Shown: positions 1 to 12,550, numbered from the stretch's first letter. The stretch: DNA of 64,000 nucleotides from Poecilobothrus nobilitatus (GCA_947095535.1 OX352773.1:270126515-270190514); one strand, 5' to 3'. The notes: generated by a model from the sequence alone, not told the origin. Program-made: numbers and translations.

Positions 1-527
1 ACCGTGTATGATTAATCTTCTAAAATTCCAAATTTTATTAACTTTATGTTTATGGAAATGTTACAACCCCCTATTAAAAAAAAACAAAATTATTTGGTTT
101 TCATTAAGTATTACAAATTCCTACACTAAAGGTTTAAAACTTGTTGCAAAATTGTTCAATTAAGTATGTATACATATACATACATAAATGAGCTCAAGAT
201 GATTAAAATATCATTATAGTAATTGAAAAGAAAATTATCTTCAGGGATATTCTCTTAATAGAATTTTTTAAATTGAAAATAACAAAAATTTAAAAACTAT
301 CAAAACTAAATCTTTAAAGGATAGTAATAATCTTCTTCGAGTTTAAGATTAAATTGCTTCATAGATATCTAATTATAGTTCAATTTTCTAAATAAAAATA
401 AATATTTAAGGAATAGTATTTCAAAAAAAAATATTTGCTAACATTTATAAATTTATAAAGAAAATGCATTTCTTAATGTATTACTTCAGAATTAAGGTTC
501 AGCTTAGCATTAAAATTGCATAAAAAT
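1..527. other. AT-rich spacer, no gene seen
   Basis: This stretch is extremely AT-rich with short homopolymer runs and stops in every frame. I see no repeat-family match, RNA gene or coding signal in it. Confidence 0.6.
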
Positions 528-835
528 AAGGAAGAGTATAGATAGTTTACTGTTTAAATACTAGGATATCCATACAAATATAAGTTATGCTGTTACCATA
601 AAATGTAATCATCTTTTAGAAAATTTAAGATATTTGACTTAATAAAGTGCTGAGATATATTTATGTAAAATTCCGATTTCTATGACACCCACTCAAGATA
701 TCAGTATATAAATTTCCCGGCTACCCATAGTTTGTAGTGCGAACGTGTAGTCTAACCAAATTTTGCAGAAAATATTGGCATAAAATTTAACTTCTTTTGA
801 CAAAATTTTAAATATAAAACTTTTATATACACTCA
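528..835 (+). repeat. Family A (DINE-1/Helentron-like) degenerate copy
   Basis: The block opens with a decayed form of the family A leader (aaggaagagtatagatagtttactg), followed by an 'actaggatatccatac' version of the sub-terminal repeat. It then has the shared internal phrases 'ccaaattttgcagaa' and 'ggcataaaatttaacttcttttgac'. The order of phrases matches the better copies near 8.2 and 21.1 kb. The 3' microsatellite and stem-loop are missing, so this is a 5' fragment. It has no coding capacity. Divergence is high, so it looks like an old copy. Confidence 0.65.
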
Positions 836-3465
836 CTTATTACCGTTATTAATAAAATTAATTAATAGAAATAATACCCTAATTAAAAAAAAAAAACTTT
901 AAAAGTTTTTAACAATACAATCTTTAATCATAAATCTGTCTCTATAGAGAAATCAAAAAAATAATTCCACACCAACACTTTCTAAACGATTGTATCAATT
1001 TTCAACATCATTAAAAAAATTAAAAAAATATATTCCGTAAAAATATTTTATAACTTCTTAAAAAATCTTTAAAGATTTTCAGATTTCAGAGAAACCCTAC
1101 CCATACTTAAAATGCCTAAAAATAAAAAAATTCTATTAAGTCTCATGACAATGTGATTTACCATCTATTGACGTTCAATTTATTTGTTTATGTTTTCTGA
1201 TATCGCGAACAATTTTTTTTTTTTTTATTATTTTACTTACATGTCTATACTTTTTATAAAATTATATTTTCATTTTCATTTCCTGGGTAAAATTTCTTAC
1301 ACCCCCTTGATGATAAAATGAATCAATGAATGTTTTATCAGAATTTTCATCCCTAAAAATAAGATAAACGCTTTGAATCTATTTATCAAAAAATAATTTA
1401 TCTTAAAACCAAACCTTTTAGTCATGGTGTCAATAAAAAAAGAATAAATAAATAAAATATCTCTACATAAACGAACAAACAAACAAACATTGAATTAACT
1501 ATGTGTAATGAAAAATGAAAGAAAATCAACATAAAGCAGACAAAAATTTTTCATCATAATGAAGCGTATATAAAATGTGTTTTGTTAAACAAAAATTTTT
1601 TTTTTTTTTTTTTCATTTCATTTTACATAAAGCTATTTTTGACTTGTAAATTGTTGCGAAAATGTCATTAACTGTACGTTACTCTTCAAATTTGCCTACA
1701 TGTCGCATTAATTAAGAAATCAATTGAAAGAACTGTTTATTATGACGCAATTCAACTTGAAAAATCTAAAAAAAAATATTTTCACTAAAATTGTCTTATT
1801 TGGATTCCAATTTCGATGACCAATTAGAATTGATTATATAATTGGAAGAACAATATTTATTGATATTAAGGAATTTAGTTTCTTTCGGCATCATCTTTTG
1901 TCATTGCGCAACTTCTGTACCAGAAATAATTTAAAAAAGTCTGTAAGGAAATATTACAGCAAATTACAACAAAACATTTAGAAAATGTCTTAAGTGCATC
2001 AGTATAGAATTTGAGTAAATTGTAACTATTTAATAAACAATTTAATAACATTTGTTATTTTTTTTTTTTGAATTTAACAAAGGAAAATAAAAACATTTCT
2101 ATTCCAACATCCACTGTATTCATGTTTTTAAGAACTGTCATTTATTAACTTAAATTTTTATTGACTAACAAAAACAAAAGTATTTTATTTTTTCTTGTCA
2201 TTTATTTTTATCTTTATAAGTCTCAACTGTTTCCTCACTAACTGAGACATTTATATAGAAATTGAAGTTGTTTAAATAATTTGATAAATAATTTTTTTTT
2301 TCATTTCTTGTCAATTTGCTTTTAAACGCACAGCAGTCATCCATTTCTTATAAAAAGTATACATATTTAGTCAGAACAAATCTGGCTGTCTAAAATATTT
2401 ATTTGTAACTTGAAAAACCAAAAGACAGAGTTGTCATCTAAGCCGAATTAAATTTAAACATAATTAATTTTTTTTAATTTCTTTTTACTAAAGAATAAAA
2501 AAAATTTAAATAAAATCACACAAACCTTTTGACCCAAGATTTATAAAACACTTAAATTGGTAAAATTTGTTTTTTTAAAGTATCAATCAAAATTCTACGT
2601 AATGAGTCGACACACATTATAAAATCAGGATCGTTACACAACAATCAAATAAAGTTTCTGTCATTTTATAAAACTACTGACAATTGTATTTAAAAAAAAA
2701 AACAGTGATTTTCAAAGTAACTAAATGACAGAAGTCGTGTTTTATTTAAAAAGATTTGTTACATAAAATTAAAAGATCAGAGGAAGATTTACATAAGTGT
2801 ACCTACTACTAAAAAATTCTTGTCAAAAATATTTGAAACAAAACAATATATTGTATAGAAAATAATTTAGCATTTACTAGGATCAAATTATCTTAAATAA
2901 CACTTTTCAAAGAAAACACTTATTTTTATTTCAAAAATTAAATAAATGTAAATCGCTATTATTATTTGAGTGATAAAAGTTCTTGTATTTTATATAGTAT
3001 ATTTAGAAGGATTATGCTAAAACTTTATAAAATTGGTTTTCTAACTGCCACTTCAATTCTATAATTCGAAAGAGAAGTATAGAAAAACTGGAATTATACA
3101 AAAAACAAATCGTAAACATAATTTATAACTTTACTTGGCGTGATATTTATTTGAAAACTATTTTTAAAAAGTTAAAAGAAACCTTAAAAAATTGAAGATG
3201 TTAGATTTAAGATTCAATATGGAAGAATTCTGATATTTTAAATTGATTTTTTCTGTACTATTTAATTATTTGCATCGTTTTAGATAAATATCAACCGTTA
3301 AAAATTGTTAATTAACTGAAGCAGAATTTTTCATCTATACATTCATGATTTATGCAATTGCTTCAATAATTGCTTAGCTGTAGTACTATAAATAAATTTT
3401 TGAACATCATAATTTGCTAATGGTTCCATCTACTAATCTATTTAATCTTTAAACTTCTTGTTTTA
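836..3465. other. AT-rich spacer, no gene seen
   Basis: Long poly-T/poly-A tracts (near 1210, 1598-1613 and 2058) and scattered short AT repeats. The only ORF of note, 1297-1482 on the minus strand, is low-complexity and has no recognisable motif. No coding, RNA or repeat-family signal was seen. Confidence 0.6.
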
Positions 3466-3520
3466 ATGACATTATTCTCCTATAAAACTATTAATTTGCT
3501 TTATAGGAGAAAAATGTCAT
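3466..3520. repeat. 55-nt near-perfect hairpin
   Basis: The left arm 3466-3486 and right arm 3500-3520 are reverse complements over 21 bp with one mismatch. They enclose a 13-nt loop. The core tctcctataaa / tttataggaga is fully paired. In this AT-rich background a 21-bp stem containing GC pairs is unlikely by chance. It could be the remnant of a small inverted-repeat element, a very short foldback transcript, or a cruciform site. It is shorter than a normal insect pre-miRNA. Confidence 0.75.
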
Positions 3521-6500
3521 AATCTGTTATTTGTTGTGACTATAAATTAATCTGTCACCAATAATGGAAACAACTCCATACAAATTATTTTTACACACAT
3601 ACATATTTTCAGATTTACGAATTTTAAATTTTATTAAAACTAAACCTAAAAATATTTTTTGCTCTAGATGGTTTTTAAGTATATCTAACTTTAGATATAG
3701 GAATATAATTGTTTTTTCTTTATTTTAAAGTATCAAGGATAATGATTTGTTAAATAAAAATCCTTTACAACTACGACTCATGACTCATCCCTATATAGTA
3801 ATACTGTGGAAATTTTTTATTTTTGTTTTTATATAAAATACTTTACTTATTATTTGATCCTTGAAATAGATAACTCGTACATTGTAAGTGTCCTTAAAGT
3901 TTCATGTTATTCATGTTGTTGGCATTTAAAAACTTTTTCAAATCAGTCTATTAACGTCTACGTTACCAGACCACAAAATTAAGTTCATTCGCTTAAAAAT
4001 AAAAATTTTGTGGAATTTCTTGTAAAAAGATAAAGATGTCAAAACAAAAAAAAATAAAAATTGTTAATTTTAGTGGAATGAATTTTTAGTGGTTGTTTTT
4101 TATTCTTAAGAGTTTTTTTTTATAAGTAATAACGGTAATGAAAATTTGAGGTTTTAAATTTCTTTCAAAAGGTATGATTGTACGTTTCTGAATATAATAC
4201 TTTTAAAATGTTAAAGGTAAATCTTTCTAAATTGTTAATGGTATATCTAAATTTGTATTGGAATTTTACAGAAATATTTTTAGAAATTGTTGAAGCTTTT
4301 TTTAACAGAACATTCTAAAAACCACATTACCTGAAATCTTTTAAAATTCCTTGAAATATTTAACTTCGCTGAAGTTAAGAACTGAAACAAAAAAATTTAA
4401 TTATTTTTTATAGTTAAAATAAAAACCTTTATGCATGATTCATTAATTCAAATATTTTTTTCTTTAAATAATAATATCTAATGTTGATAAAAAAAAAAGA
4501 TAGAAAGAATAAGAGCAAACATATATATGTATATGATTTAAGTCATATTCAATGTCAAAATCAGCAGTATAGTACTACATGTGCTATATTTTACATTTTT
4601 TTTTTTTTTGGTTGCTAATTGTTAAACATTTAGCCTGATAAGCCTGTCTGTACCAATTTTTAAAAGTTGAAACAAGAGAGAAGATATGCTAGGAAAATGA
4701 AGAAATGTAGAAAAGTAGCAATATATGAAAATATATTGTTATAATATTATTATAATTGATATTAATTTCGATTATTACTATATGTTAAACAGAACCAAGA
4801 CCAAGTTATTAGTAGGATTGCTTCAATATTGTATTTGATACAATTTTATGTCTTTACATTTTGTTAGAATTTTATATTTGGTGTAATGAAAATTGTTTTG
4901 AATATATTATGTTTGTATATATTTGAAGATTTAGATGTCTGTGAGTTTTAAGGCATAAGTTAAAAATATTTTTTTTCATTTTGATATTTGTTAATAATTT
5001 AACTCAAAATTTGATTGGAGTTAATGAACAAACGGTAGTTGAATCAAGTTGAAAACCGGATAAAAAAGTTCTGGCATCCTACCACTATATCAGCCGTCCA
5101 ATGGAAAATTGTAAAAAGACTATCTATTAAATTTCAAAATTAATTTCTTTAAAGTTTTAAATTAAACTTAGAACTAAAGACTAAACAATTCCACTTTGTG
5201 CACAATTTTTTTTATTTCACGTGTTTAATGTTAAAACTATAATTGTTTGTAAAGATTTGAAAAATAAACCATTTTGTTATATCATTTTGTAAAATGATGC
5301 AAAATATATAAAATATTTTTTTTTCTTTTATCCAATATCTTTTATATCTTTAAATTATTTACCTTATAAAATGTATGTATTTTATATTTCTTTATATAAT
5401 TTGTTATTTAAAAAACAATATGTCTTATTTTAGGTATTTTCTTTTTAACTCAGAAATCAACATAATCATATAACATGTGATCACTAAGAATAGTTCTTGT
5501 ATAAGAAAATCTTCTATAAGTCTTCCAAAGAACCTTAAAATACACATGCGAAATACAAATATCTATACAGAGAATTTCTGTAGTATTTTTATTACTATAA
5601 AATAAAAACAAAACAATCAAAGTAGGAGAAAAAAATACTCTTGTCTTGTTACAGAACAAATTAAGTTATTTATTCGTATGTAGATTGTCAATATGTCATT
5701 TTAAAGATAAACTTTCAGTTAAAATAAAATAGTAGTTCTAGAAAAAAAACTTCAAATCATTAAATCATATTTTCTTTATAATGAAATCAGTAAAACTTTC
5801 TATTTTCATCTATGAATAAAATTCTTTTGAAATTATTTTCGATGACAATTATAATCGTCTTTTTACCAAAAACAAAAACAATTTTACTTAAATTAAAAGT
5901 AAAATTTCTTTTCGTTCTTTTGCATTCTAACAGGCAACAGGTAGTCGTCTGCTTTTTCTGCCGATCGTTTTATGTACTTGCCATTGTCACGATTTTCATT
6001 ATATTTCTTTGCGTGTATGTCACATTGCAATAAATACTTGATTACTTTTGGTTTCCCGTGTGATCAAAAGAAGAAATTTGCCATTTTTTTTATTCAAGGA
6101 CACAGTTGCCGTCTTTTATTTAATTGTGATAGAAGAAAAAACATAGTTCTAAATGTACTGGTTTTAATATTACTCAAATTTTAATTTATTGCATCAGAAG
6201 TATTTTTCTTTCTATCTGTTTTTGTCAGAGTATTATGGTATTATTGCACTATTCAATATATTCGAGATTCTCAATTCATTTAAAAATCGATAAAAACCCA
6301 AAAATTTAAATTTGTTTTAACTTTTAAACTATATAAGAAAATCTCAGTATCATAAAAATAACTATATTTTATTTCTTCATTTACATTTTATTTCCATTCG
6401 ACTCTGTATAGATCGAACACAATTTCTTTGTTTTTATCTATATAGTTTTAACAAATGCGAAATCAATTTTGAATTTAATTATGACTTTTTTAAAAGCATT

Positions 6501-6547
6501 TCAAAATGCCATAACATATTTTGACATAACATAAGAACAATATTCAT
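3521..6547. other. AT-rich spacer, no gene seen
   Basis: Several 60-75 codon ORFs occur here (5450-5659 minus; 5812-6033 and 5972-6184 plus). They are rich in F, I, L and K, overlap each other, and match nothing I recognise. I treat them as chance openings in AT-rich DNA. Confidence 0.55.
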
Positions 6548-6735
6548 TTTTTTTTTTAATGCATTCCTCTGCCCCATAAATGTGGACAGGAAATTACACA
6601 GCCTTTTCTGTTCAGGTGTGGCTGTAAATGTGTAAGGAGGAATAATTCTTAGACGTGTGTGGGATTTGAATCCACACTCCCTCAGAGTTTACAACGTATT
6701 TTATACGCTCTTACCCACTAGGCCACCGTGGCCCT
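6548..6735 (-). mobile_element. tRNA-derived SINE
   Basis: Read on the minus strand, the element begins with a tRNA-like head. This contains an A-box-like 'tggcctagtggg' and a B-box-like 'ggattcaaatccc', which together would form an internal RNA polymerase III promoter. A body follows with a hairpin-forming 'acagccacacctgaacag...aggctgt' segment, then 'tccacatttatggggcag' and an A-rich tail (seen as poly-T at 6548-6558). The same architecture recurs at 9.7, 47.9 and 51.9/54.0 kb. It encodes no protein and would be mobilised by a LINE reverse transcriptase in trans. It abuts the end of a family B copy. A clean target-site duplication is not visible. Confidence 0.8.
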
Positions 6736-6756
6736 CTATGAATTTATTTAATACAC

Positions 6757-7428
6757 ATTAAAATTTTTAGCACATTTCTAAAAAAATTTTGAAAAATTTT
6801 CACTCTGTCCGTTCGTCCCTCTGTCTGTTCACAAAACTTCTTCACCGTTAAAGATAGAGAAAAAAACTTTAACCATGGGTAGGTCTCATAAAAAAAATAA
6901 TTTTGTGGAACAACTTTTTCATGCAGCCCCATCAATTACGGAGCTGCCCCTCAAACTTTGTAGAAGACCTATTTTAAGTGCGTATATTTCATATTCTACT
7001 CAACATTTTTCCAATCTGAAAACACAATTCGACTGGAATTTTTTTTACATTTATAAATCTATATCAAAATAATACAATTTTCTTCAATTTAGTATTTAAA
7101 TTTACCGTTATGTGAAAACCAAATTTTGTATGATATTTCAACCTTCATAACTCCGGTACGCTTTTAGATAGGAACTTTTGGTTGGCACGCTTTTAATTTA
7201 TTTATATATAACTTCAGTAATATATTTTTACGTGTGTTAACGGTTTTTCTTAGTTTTATAGGGTGCCGGACTTACAGCCTCTCAAAATTGCAAAAAAGTC
7301 ATGTTTTAAAATTTTTCTTATTTACATGAAATTTTAAAATTTTTGTGCAAGTCACAATTCTAAACAGTTTGTATTGTCTTTTAGAAATGTGCGCTTTTAA
7401 AAACCATTGGTTTACATTCTGCCTTGTT
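6757..7428 (-). repeat. Family B (Helentron-like) copy, internally deleted
   Basis: On the plus strand it starts with 'tttttagcacatttc' and the hairpin-forming segment, then a degraded tccgttcgtcc microsatellite. The 'ccgttaaagatagagaaaaaaa' phrase follows, and the block ends with 'aaatgtgcgcttttaaaaacc...accttgttttt'. That order is the reverse complement of the family's canonical orientation. At about 0.67 kb it lacks most of the 477-bp internal units present in the 1.79-kb copies. The overlapping small ORFs here are fortuitous. Confidence 0.8.
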
Positions 7429-8213
7429 TTTATTGTCTTCTCATAACAATGTAATAAAAATGTAACAAGAAATTCAAATCGGAAATGGAAATGATTATTT
7501 TCAATTATAAACTAAATTATTCATTGAATTTATATGCTTTTAACGTTTTATTACAATGTAAATAATTATTTAATTACTTAACATTAATTGAGATCTTATT
7601 ATTTAATTATATCTATTAACAAGTTGCATTCTTAAATACCCTTGTTATTATTACTTTAAATTTAACTTAAAAACTTCAATAAACCAAAGTTTGGAAAAAT
7701 AACTTTAAAAGTTAAAAAAAGTACCTAATAAAATTGCCAAAATGTAAACACAAAAACACATATAAATTCATGAAAACAATTTCCAAAATAACTTTTATTA
7801 CCACATTTATTACATGAATTTAAACGTTTGTTAGCAAATTACTATTCGCCTGTTTTTTTGTTTTCGTCTTTGAAAAATAAAATTGGAAGAAAAATGTTTC
7901 GTTTCACAAATTACCTTGAATATTTTTTCCATCGTTATTTTTTGAGGACTTTGCACATGGGAATAATTTAAAACGAATTAAACGAATTTTCAGAATCATT
8001 GTAAGCATTTGTTGATTCTTTTTGTAAAGCACTTCCACTTTTTAATCTTACATCTGGAAATATCATTGAGACATTAGATACCAATAAAAAATTTATTAAT
8101 TGAAACTGGACAGACTTTTGTTTTCATTCTAATTAAGTAAAAAACATTTTTGCTTCACATTTAGTAATAAAACAAAAGATTAAACGAAGCTCTCTAAAGC
8201 GAATTACAAATAA
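7429..8213. other. AT-rich spacer
   Basis: Nothing beyond AT-rich sequence with scattered short homopolymers. No family A or B phrases, no coding signal. Confidence 0.55.
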
Positions 8214-9052
8214 AAACGAGGAAGAGTGCAGTAGAGTAGACTGTATCAACTCTGGGATACCAGTATAAACGTAATATATCCTGTTTCTATAAAACTTGAT
8301 CATCTTTTAAAAAATTTCAGATGTTTTAGTACCGACGTTAACTACCGAGATATATTTATGTAAATTGTGGAGTTGTATGACAGCTACCCGAATTTATTTC
8401 ATCAGCATAACCAAATTTTATAGAAGTTATTGTCCTCAAACTTGATCATCTTTTGTAAAATTTCAGACGCTTAACTTCAATTAAACTTCAAAGAGGTGCA
8501 AGAAGCTTGAACGAGCTGCTATAGACCAACCAAATTTTGCAAAAGTTTTTGGCATGGAACTCGACATCTCTTCGCTAAATTCCAGATACCTAGCTTTAAT
8601 AGACACAAAATTATTTTCATTTTAAAAGAGAAGTTGTGTGGCAGCTCCCCGAACCTGTCGCACCAGCACAACCAAATTTTATAGATATTGTTGGCCTGTA
8701 ACTCTACACCATTTTACAAAATTTCAAAAACCTGGCTGCAATAGATACTGATTTCTATATAAAGAAAGAAGTTGTATGGTAGCTACTGGAACCCGGCAGC
8801 CGAAAATGCTGTATTTAAATAGCTAAACTAACAATTCTGTAAAAGTGACGTAAAAAAAATTTCAGCCTCCTATAACTCCTTTATTTTTTGAGTTATCGTA
8901 CGGACGGATGGACGTATATGGATTAATCGACTCAGAATTCGATTCTGAGCCGATCCACTTCTTTGACACTATATCTATCTTGACACTTTTAAGGTGTCAC
9001 AAACATAATGCCAAATTTATTATACCCTTAAACATAGTTCATACGGGTATAA
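8214..9052 (+). repeat. Family A (DINE-1/Helentron-like) near-complete copy
   Basis: Runs from the leader 'acgaggaagagtgcagtagag' to the terminal 'atacgggtataaaaa'. Internal modules repeat phrases such as 'gttgtatggcagctac', 'accaaattttatagaag' and 'aaatttcagacgc'. Near the 3' end come a short cggacggatggacg microsatellite, a small palindrome ctcagaattcgattctgag, and 'ggtgtcacaaac...ttattataccctt', ending in a stem-loop. From memory of the family, this 3' arrangement (GACG microsatellite, atggct-atcgactc, ataccctt...acgggtataa) closely resembles Drosophila DINE-1/INE-1 elements. It is non-coding and would rely on Rep/Helicase in trans. Confidence 0.75.
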
Positions 9053-9458
9053 AAAACTCATAAAATTCATGAACTAGCATTTTTATTTCCAAGATCTTAA
9101 AAGAAATTATATTTTCTTTTCATTTAAAGTTCATCCTTTTTTGTTTTTTATTTTCTCTTCAAACACTCAAACAATTTTTCCCATTAGATTTAATGTCTGA
9201 ATAAAAGTGGTGTAATAAACACCATAAATTCTTTTAATGCCACCTCATGAAATTACCTATTATATTCATTTTAGTATCATTTCATTCGTATTATATTTAT
9301 TTTTTGACATTCAATACTTGTTTAGATGAAGAGAAGATTTTTCGTAAGCATTATAATATTTGAATAATAAATTTAATTTAAAATTGAATACAATGATGGA
9401 AATTAATATATGTACGTCCGTTGAGTTTTTTACTACAATATTATTTTCAGGAACGATA

Positions 9459-9572
9459 TCCCGGAACTCGAAATCGTGGAACTTGAAATCCTGGAACTCG
9501 AAATCCCGGAAACTCAAAGTATCAGAACCTTGAAATCCCGGAACTTAAAATCCCGGAACTCGAAATCCCCAA
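9459..9572 (-). repeat. 15-bp minisatellite array, left arm
   Basis: About seven tandem copies of a 15-bp unit, best written tcccggaactcgaaa, with scattered substitutions and one or two indels. The same unit appears reverse-complemented at 10247-10402 and 12073-12112. The array is an inverted partner of those blocks. It gives a spurious minus-strand reading of repeated F-x-D-F peptides, which is a by-product of the 15-bp period and not a protein signal. Confidence 0.85.
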
Positions 9573-9680
9573 ATACTAAAAATATCTAATACATAATAAA
9601 AATGTTTGAGGAATAATAGTTTTGAATTTCTGAAGTTAAAACCACAAAGAAAAAATTATCCACAAATAATTGAAACTCTA

Positions 9681-9900
9681 AAATTTTTCCTAAAAGGGGC
9701 CTCGGTGACCTAGTGGGTTGGAGTGTATAAAATATGCTGTAAACACCGATGGAGTGTGAATTCGAATCCCACACAATTCGTAAGAGTTTTTTTCACCTTA
9801 CGACACTTACAGCCACGCCTGAACAGGAAAGGCTGTGCAATATATTTATGTGACAGAGTTCACATTTGTGTGACATTTAAAAAAAAAAAATTTTTTTCCA
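9681..9900 (+). mobile_element. tRNA-derived SINE with probable target-site duplication
   Basis: The head starts at 9696 with ggggcctcggtgacc. An A-box-like tgacctagtggg lies at 9706-9717 and a B-box-like aattcgaatcc at 9759-9769, so the first 75 nt or so are tRNA-like. The body includes 'acagccacgcctgaacagg...aggctgt', which can fold, and ends in poly-A at 9879-9890. Flanking 'aaatttttcc' (9681-9690) and 'aaatttttttcc' (from about 9888) look like a target-site duplication with a small indel. The first 20 bp and the left flank recur inverted at 11937-12125. Confidence 0.85.
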
Positions 9901-10246
9901 AATCACATGCATTTATATTTTAGAAAAATCGAACAATCTTGATTTTGTAACTGACTCAAAATTCCAGTTAGTTAATTTTATTTACAAAAATATTTGAACA
10001 ACAAAGAACTTGAAACATAATTTACATTACATATGTAAGTATACACATTTAAGCAAAAAAGCAAATCGCCTTAAAGCTAATAGAATAACCAAAATTGTAT
10101 TGTAGCAAATAAATGCGGCAACCACATTTTTATTGTTTGCTAAAAATAAAAATGGACTTTCCGTGAAATTATAATTAAGTATGTACCTATATATAAAAAA
10201 ATGCATTAGATTTTGTTCGACTGTTTTGTTTGTTTTCGTAAAACTT
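9901..10246. other. Spacer between minisatellite arms
   Basis: AT-rich. Contains 'cttgattttgtaactgactc' at about 9939, a weak relative of the short repeat seen at 39.95, 51.87 and 54.18 kb. No gene. Confidence 0.5.
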
Positions 10247-10402
10247 CCGAGATTTCGAGTTCCGGGATTTTAAGTCTCTCAGATTTTATTATAAGCAAAA
10301 AAAACATTTCCGGGATTTCAAGTACCGGGATTTCGAGTTTCCGGGATTTTTTTATTAGCAAAAAATATTTCCGGAATTTTGAAAATTTCCGGGATTACGA
10401 GG
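10247..10402 (+). repeat. 15-bp minisatellite array, right arm
   Basis: Six or so copies of ttccgggatttcgag and variants, some separated by 'ttattagcaaaaaa' spacers. The unit is the reverse complement of that at 9459-9572, so the two arrays form a long imperfect inverted repeat around about 0.7 kb holding a SINE. This resembles foldback-type elements, whose arms are made of short tandem units, though no terminal sequence could be defined. Confidence 0.8.
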
Positions 10403-11734
10403 GAATACCTTTCACGAGTGTTTTTTGACTATTTAACTCAACAATCTTCGACAATTTTGTGATGAAATTGAAATCAAACTAAAAGAGAAGCAATAAACAC
10501 TTTAATATGGCATTCAGTTTTCATTTCATAGTCTCCAAAAAAAAATTTGTTTTTATTTTAATAAATTATTGAATTTTAAAACTTAAAAACTATTCTGAAA
10601 TATGTAATATAACTATTTACAATTTTAGCTATATTTTGTTTAACAAAATTTTCAAAATTTCTTGCTTTGGTCAGTACATTTATATCACGTCCGGTACGAA
10701 ATTTTGTTTTGTTTTTAATCTTTTCTTTTAAAATCTTACTTTACCAAAATCCAATTTTTGATAACTTTATCTTTTAAAATTTTTTTTACATTGTTTTTTA
10801 TTTTATATCTCTTTTTATTCATGCACTTTCCTTCAACAACCTATTTTTGAATATGTCATAAAAATGACAGTTGAAAAAAAATTGACGCACTAAAAGCTAA
10901 AGTTATAAATCGACTTTTTTTGCGAGAGCAGTGTAAAAATTTGAAAAATGAATGAAATGAAAAGTGTGGAACTTATTTGTTGAAGCAATTAGTCCATCAA
11001 TTTATAGTAATATTTAAAATAATGAAGTTCTTCTAAAGTCTTATAAAAACATTTATGCATAATTTACTCTAAAGTTTAAAAACAGTATTTTTCTTTCTTT
11101 TTCAGGATTCTAAGAAGCTAAAATTCTAGTTGTAATAATTTAGAGCAATGACAGAGTAAGGTGTGTACAATATACCAGAGAAAATACCGAAAAGCAGTTT
11201 GTTTTCATCAAAGCGGTAACTTTCGCGTTTTTAACAAGTTTTGTTATATTTAACATTAATTTTATTTATTTATGATATTTTATAGTACACAAGTTGAAAT
11301 GTCGTCATCATTTTTCTTTAAATTTTAAATTATAAATCTATTTTATAAAAAATTAATAAAGCCTTCTAAAAATGTAAGCAATTTAATAAAAAAAACAATT
11401 TTTTAATCTTGTTATAATTAAATTGTAAGTTTTAATCTTGTAAGTAATAATCAGGCGAATTGTTAAAAAATTGTTAAAAAAAAAAGTAAAAAAGAAAAAA
11501 AAAATCGAAAATTATAAAATGATTTAATTCAAATTTATTCAATTATTCTCATCTCTACACGTTTAAAAATATTATGAAAAAAAGTAAAATAGGGATCTTA
11601 ATCGACGGTTATAATCTCCTAAAAAAAATTTGTTCCTACTCAGATTTTACCCCACATCCCATAAAAATCTAACTATGACTGAACTGATTTGTTTCAACTT
11701 TCAACTTGAATAACCTATATAAATAACATAATCA
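10403..11734. other. AT-rich spacer, no gene seen
   Basis: No recognisable gene, RNA or repeat-family phrase. The homopolymer-rich stretch at 11460-11510 is low complexity. Confidence 0.55.
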
Positions 11735-12430
11735 TACTTTTTAGCACATTTAGCACATATTTGGAAAATATTTTGAAAGATTGTCTTATTAGTTTTACTC
11801 TCTTCGTCCATCCGTTCATGTTTTTGCAAAATTTCTGCACCATACAAAGAACTATGGATATGGCTCTTAAAAAACAACCTTTTTTTAAATACTCCACCCC
11901 ACTCCACAGCTCTTCAAACTTATTAAAACTCTCTCTAACCTACTAGGCCACCGGAAAAATTTTAGAGTTTCAATTATTTGTGGATAATTATTTCTTTGTT
12001 GTTTTAACTTCAGAAATTCAAAACTATTATTCTTCAAACATTTTTATTATGTATTAGATATTTTTAGTATTCGGGGATTTCGAGTTCCGGGATTTTAAGT
12101 TCCGGGATTTTCAAATATATAGATATCTCAGATTCCAAAAATTCCCAACGGCCGCACAATTTTTTATCTTTATACTTTAATATCAAAATTATACAATTTT
12201 TTGTAATTTAGTATTTAAATTTATCGTTATATGAAAACAATATTATCTCAGAAAATTTCAGGGGTCAACTTAAAAAAATAAATTAAGTTATTTTTTTTAA
12301 ACAATTCTAACTTTTAGGTACCTGTAGGTACACATTTTTTCAAAACAAAATACAAAAATTAAATCTTCAACATTATCTACTTTTATATGTGTTAACAGCG
12401 CTTCTTAATTATATAAGATTTCCTTGAAAT
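11735..12430 (-). repeat. Family B copy interrupted by an inverted duplicate segment
   Basis: The 3' end motif 'tttttagcacatt...ttttgaaag', a decayed tccatccg microsatellite and the following B phrases run from 11735 to about 11936. B sequence resumes near 12150 with 'atatcaaaattatacaatttttt' and 'tatttaaatttatcgttatatgaaaac', and ends near 12430. The gap is filled by a segment matching 9560-9716 in inverse orientation. The overlapping ORFs (11701-11946) are chance openings. Confidence 0.7.
11937..12125 (-). repeat. Inverted duplicate of the 9.5-9.7 kb segment
   Basis: Read on the minus strand, this block has the 15-bp minisatellite (12073-12112), about 130 bp of flanking AT-rich sequence, then the first 18 bp of the SINE ('ccggtggcctagtaggtt'). 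That is the same order as at 9540-9716. The SINE breakpoint shows that the duplication happened after SINE insertion or used a 5' SINE junction. It sits inside a family B copy. Confidence 0.8.
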
Positions 12431-12550
12431 TGAAGAAATTATCTCTTGATTAACTGTTTTTGGTTTTACATAACATTTACATTTTTTGGTCATGTTACAT
12501 TCGGTCTGCCTTTGGGTTTAAATACGATTGTGTTTTCTTTTTTTTTGATT

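Noticed and set aside
9311..9517. Minus-strand ORF with repeated F-x-D-F peptide
   Set aside because: The peptide repeat simply reflects the 15-bp minisatellite, whose length is a multiple of three.
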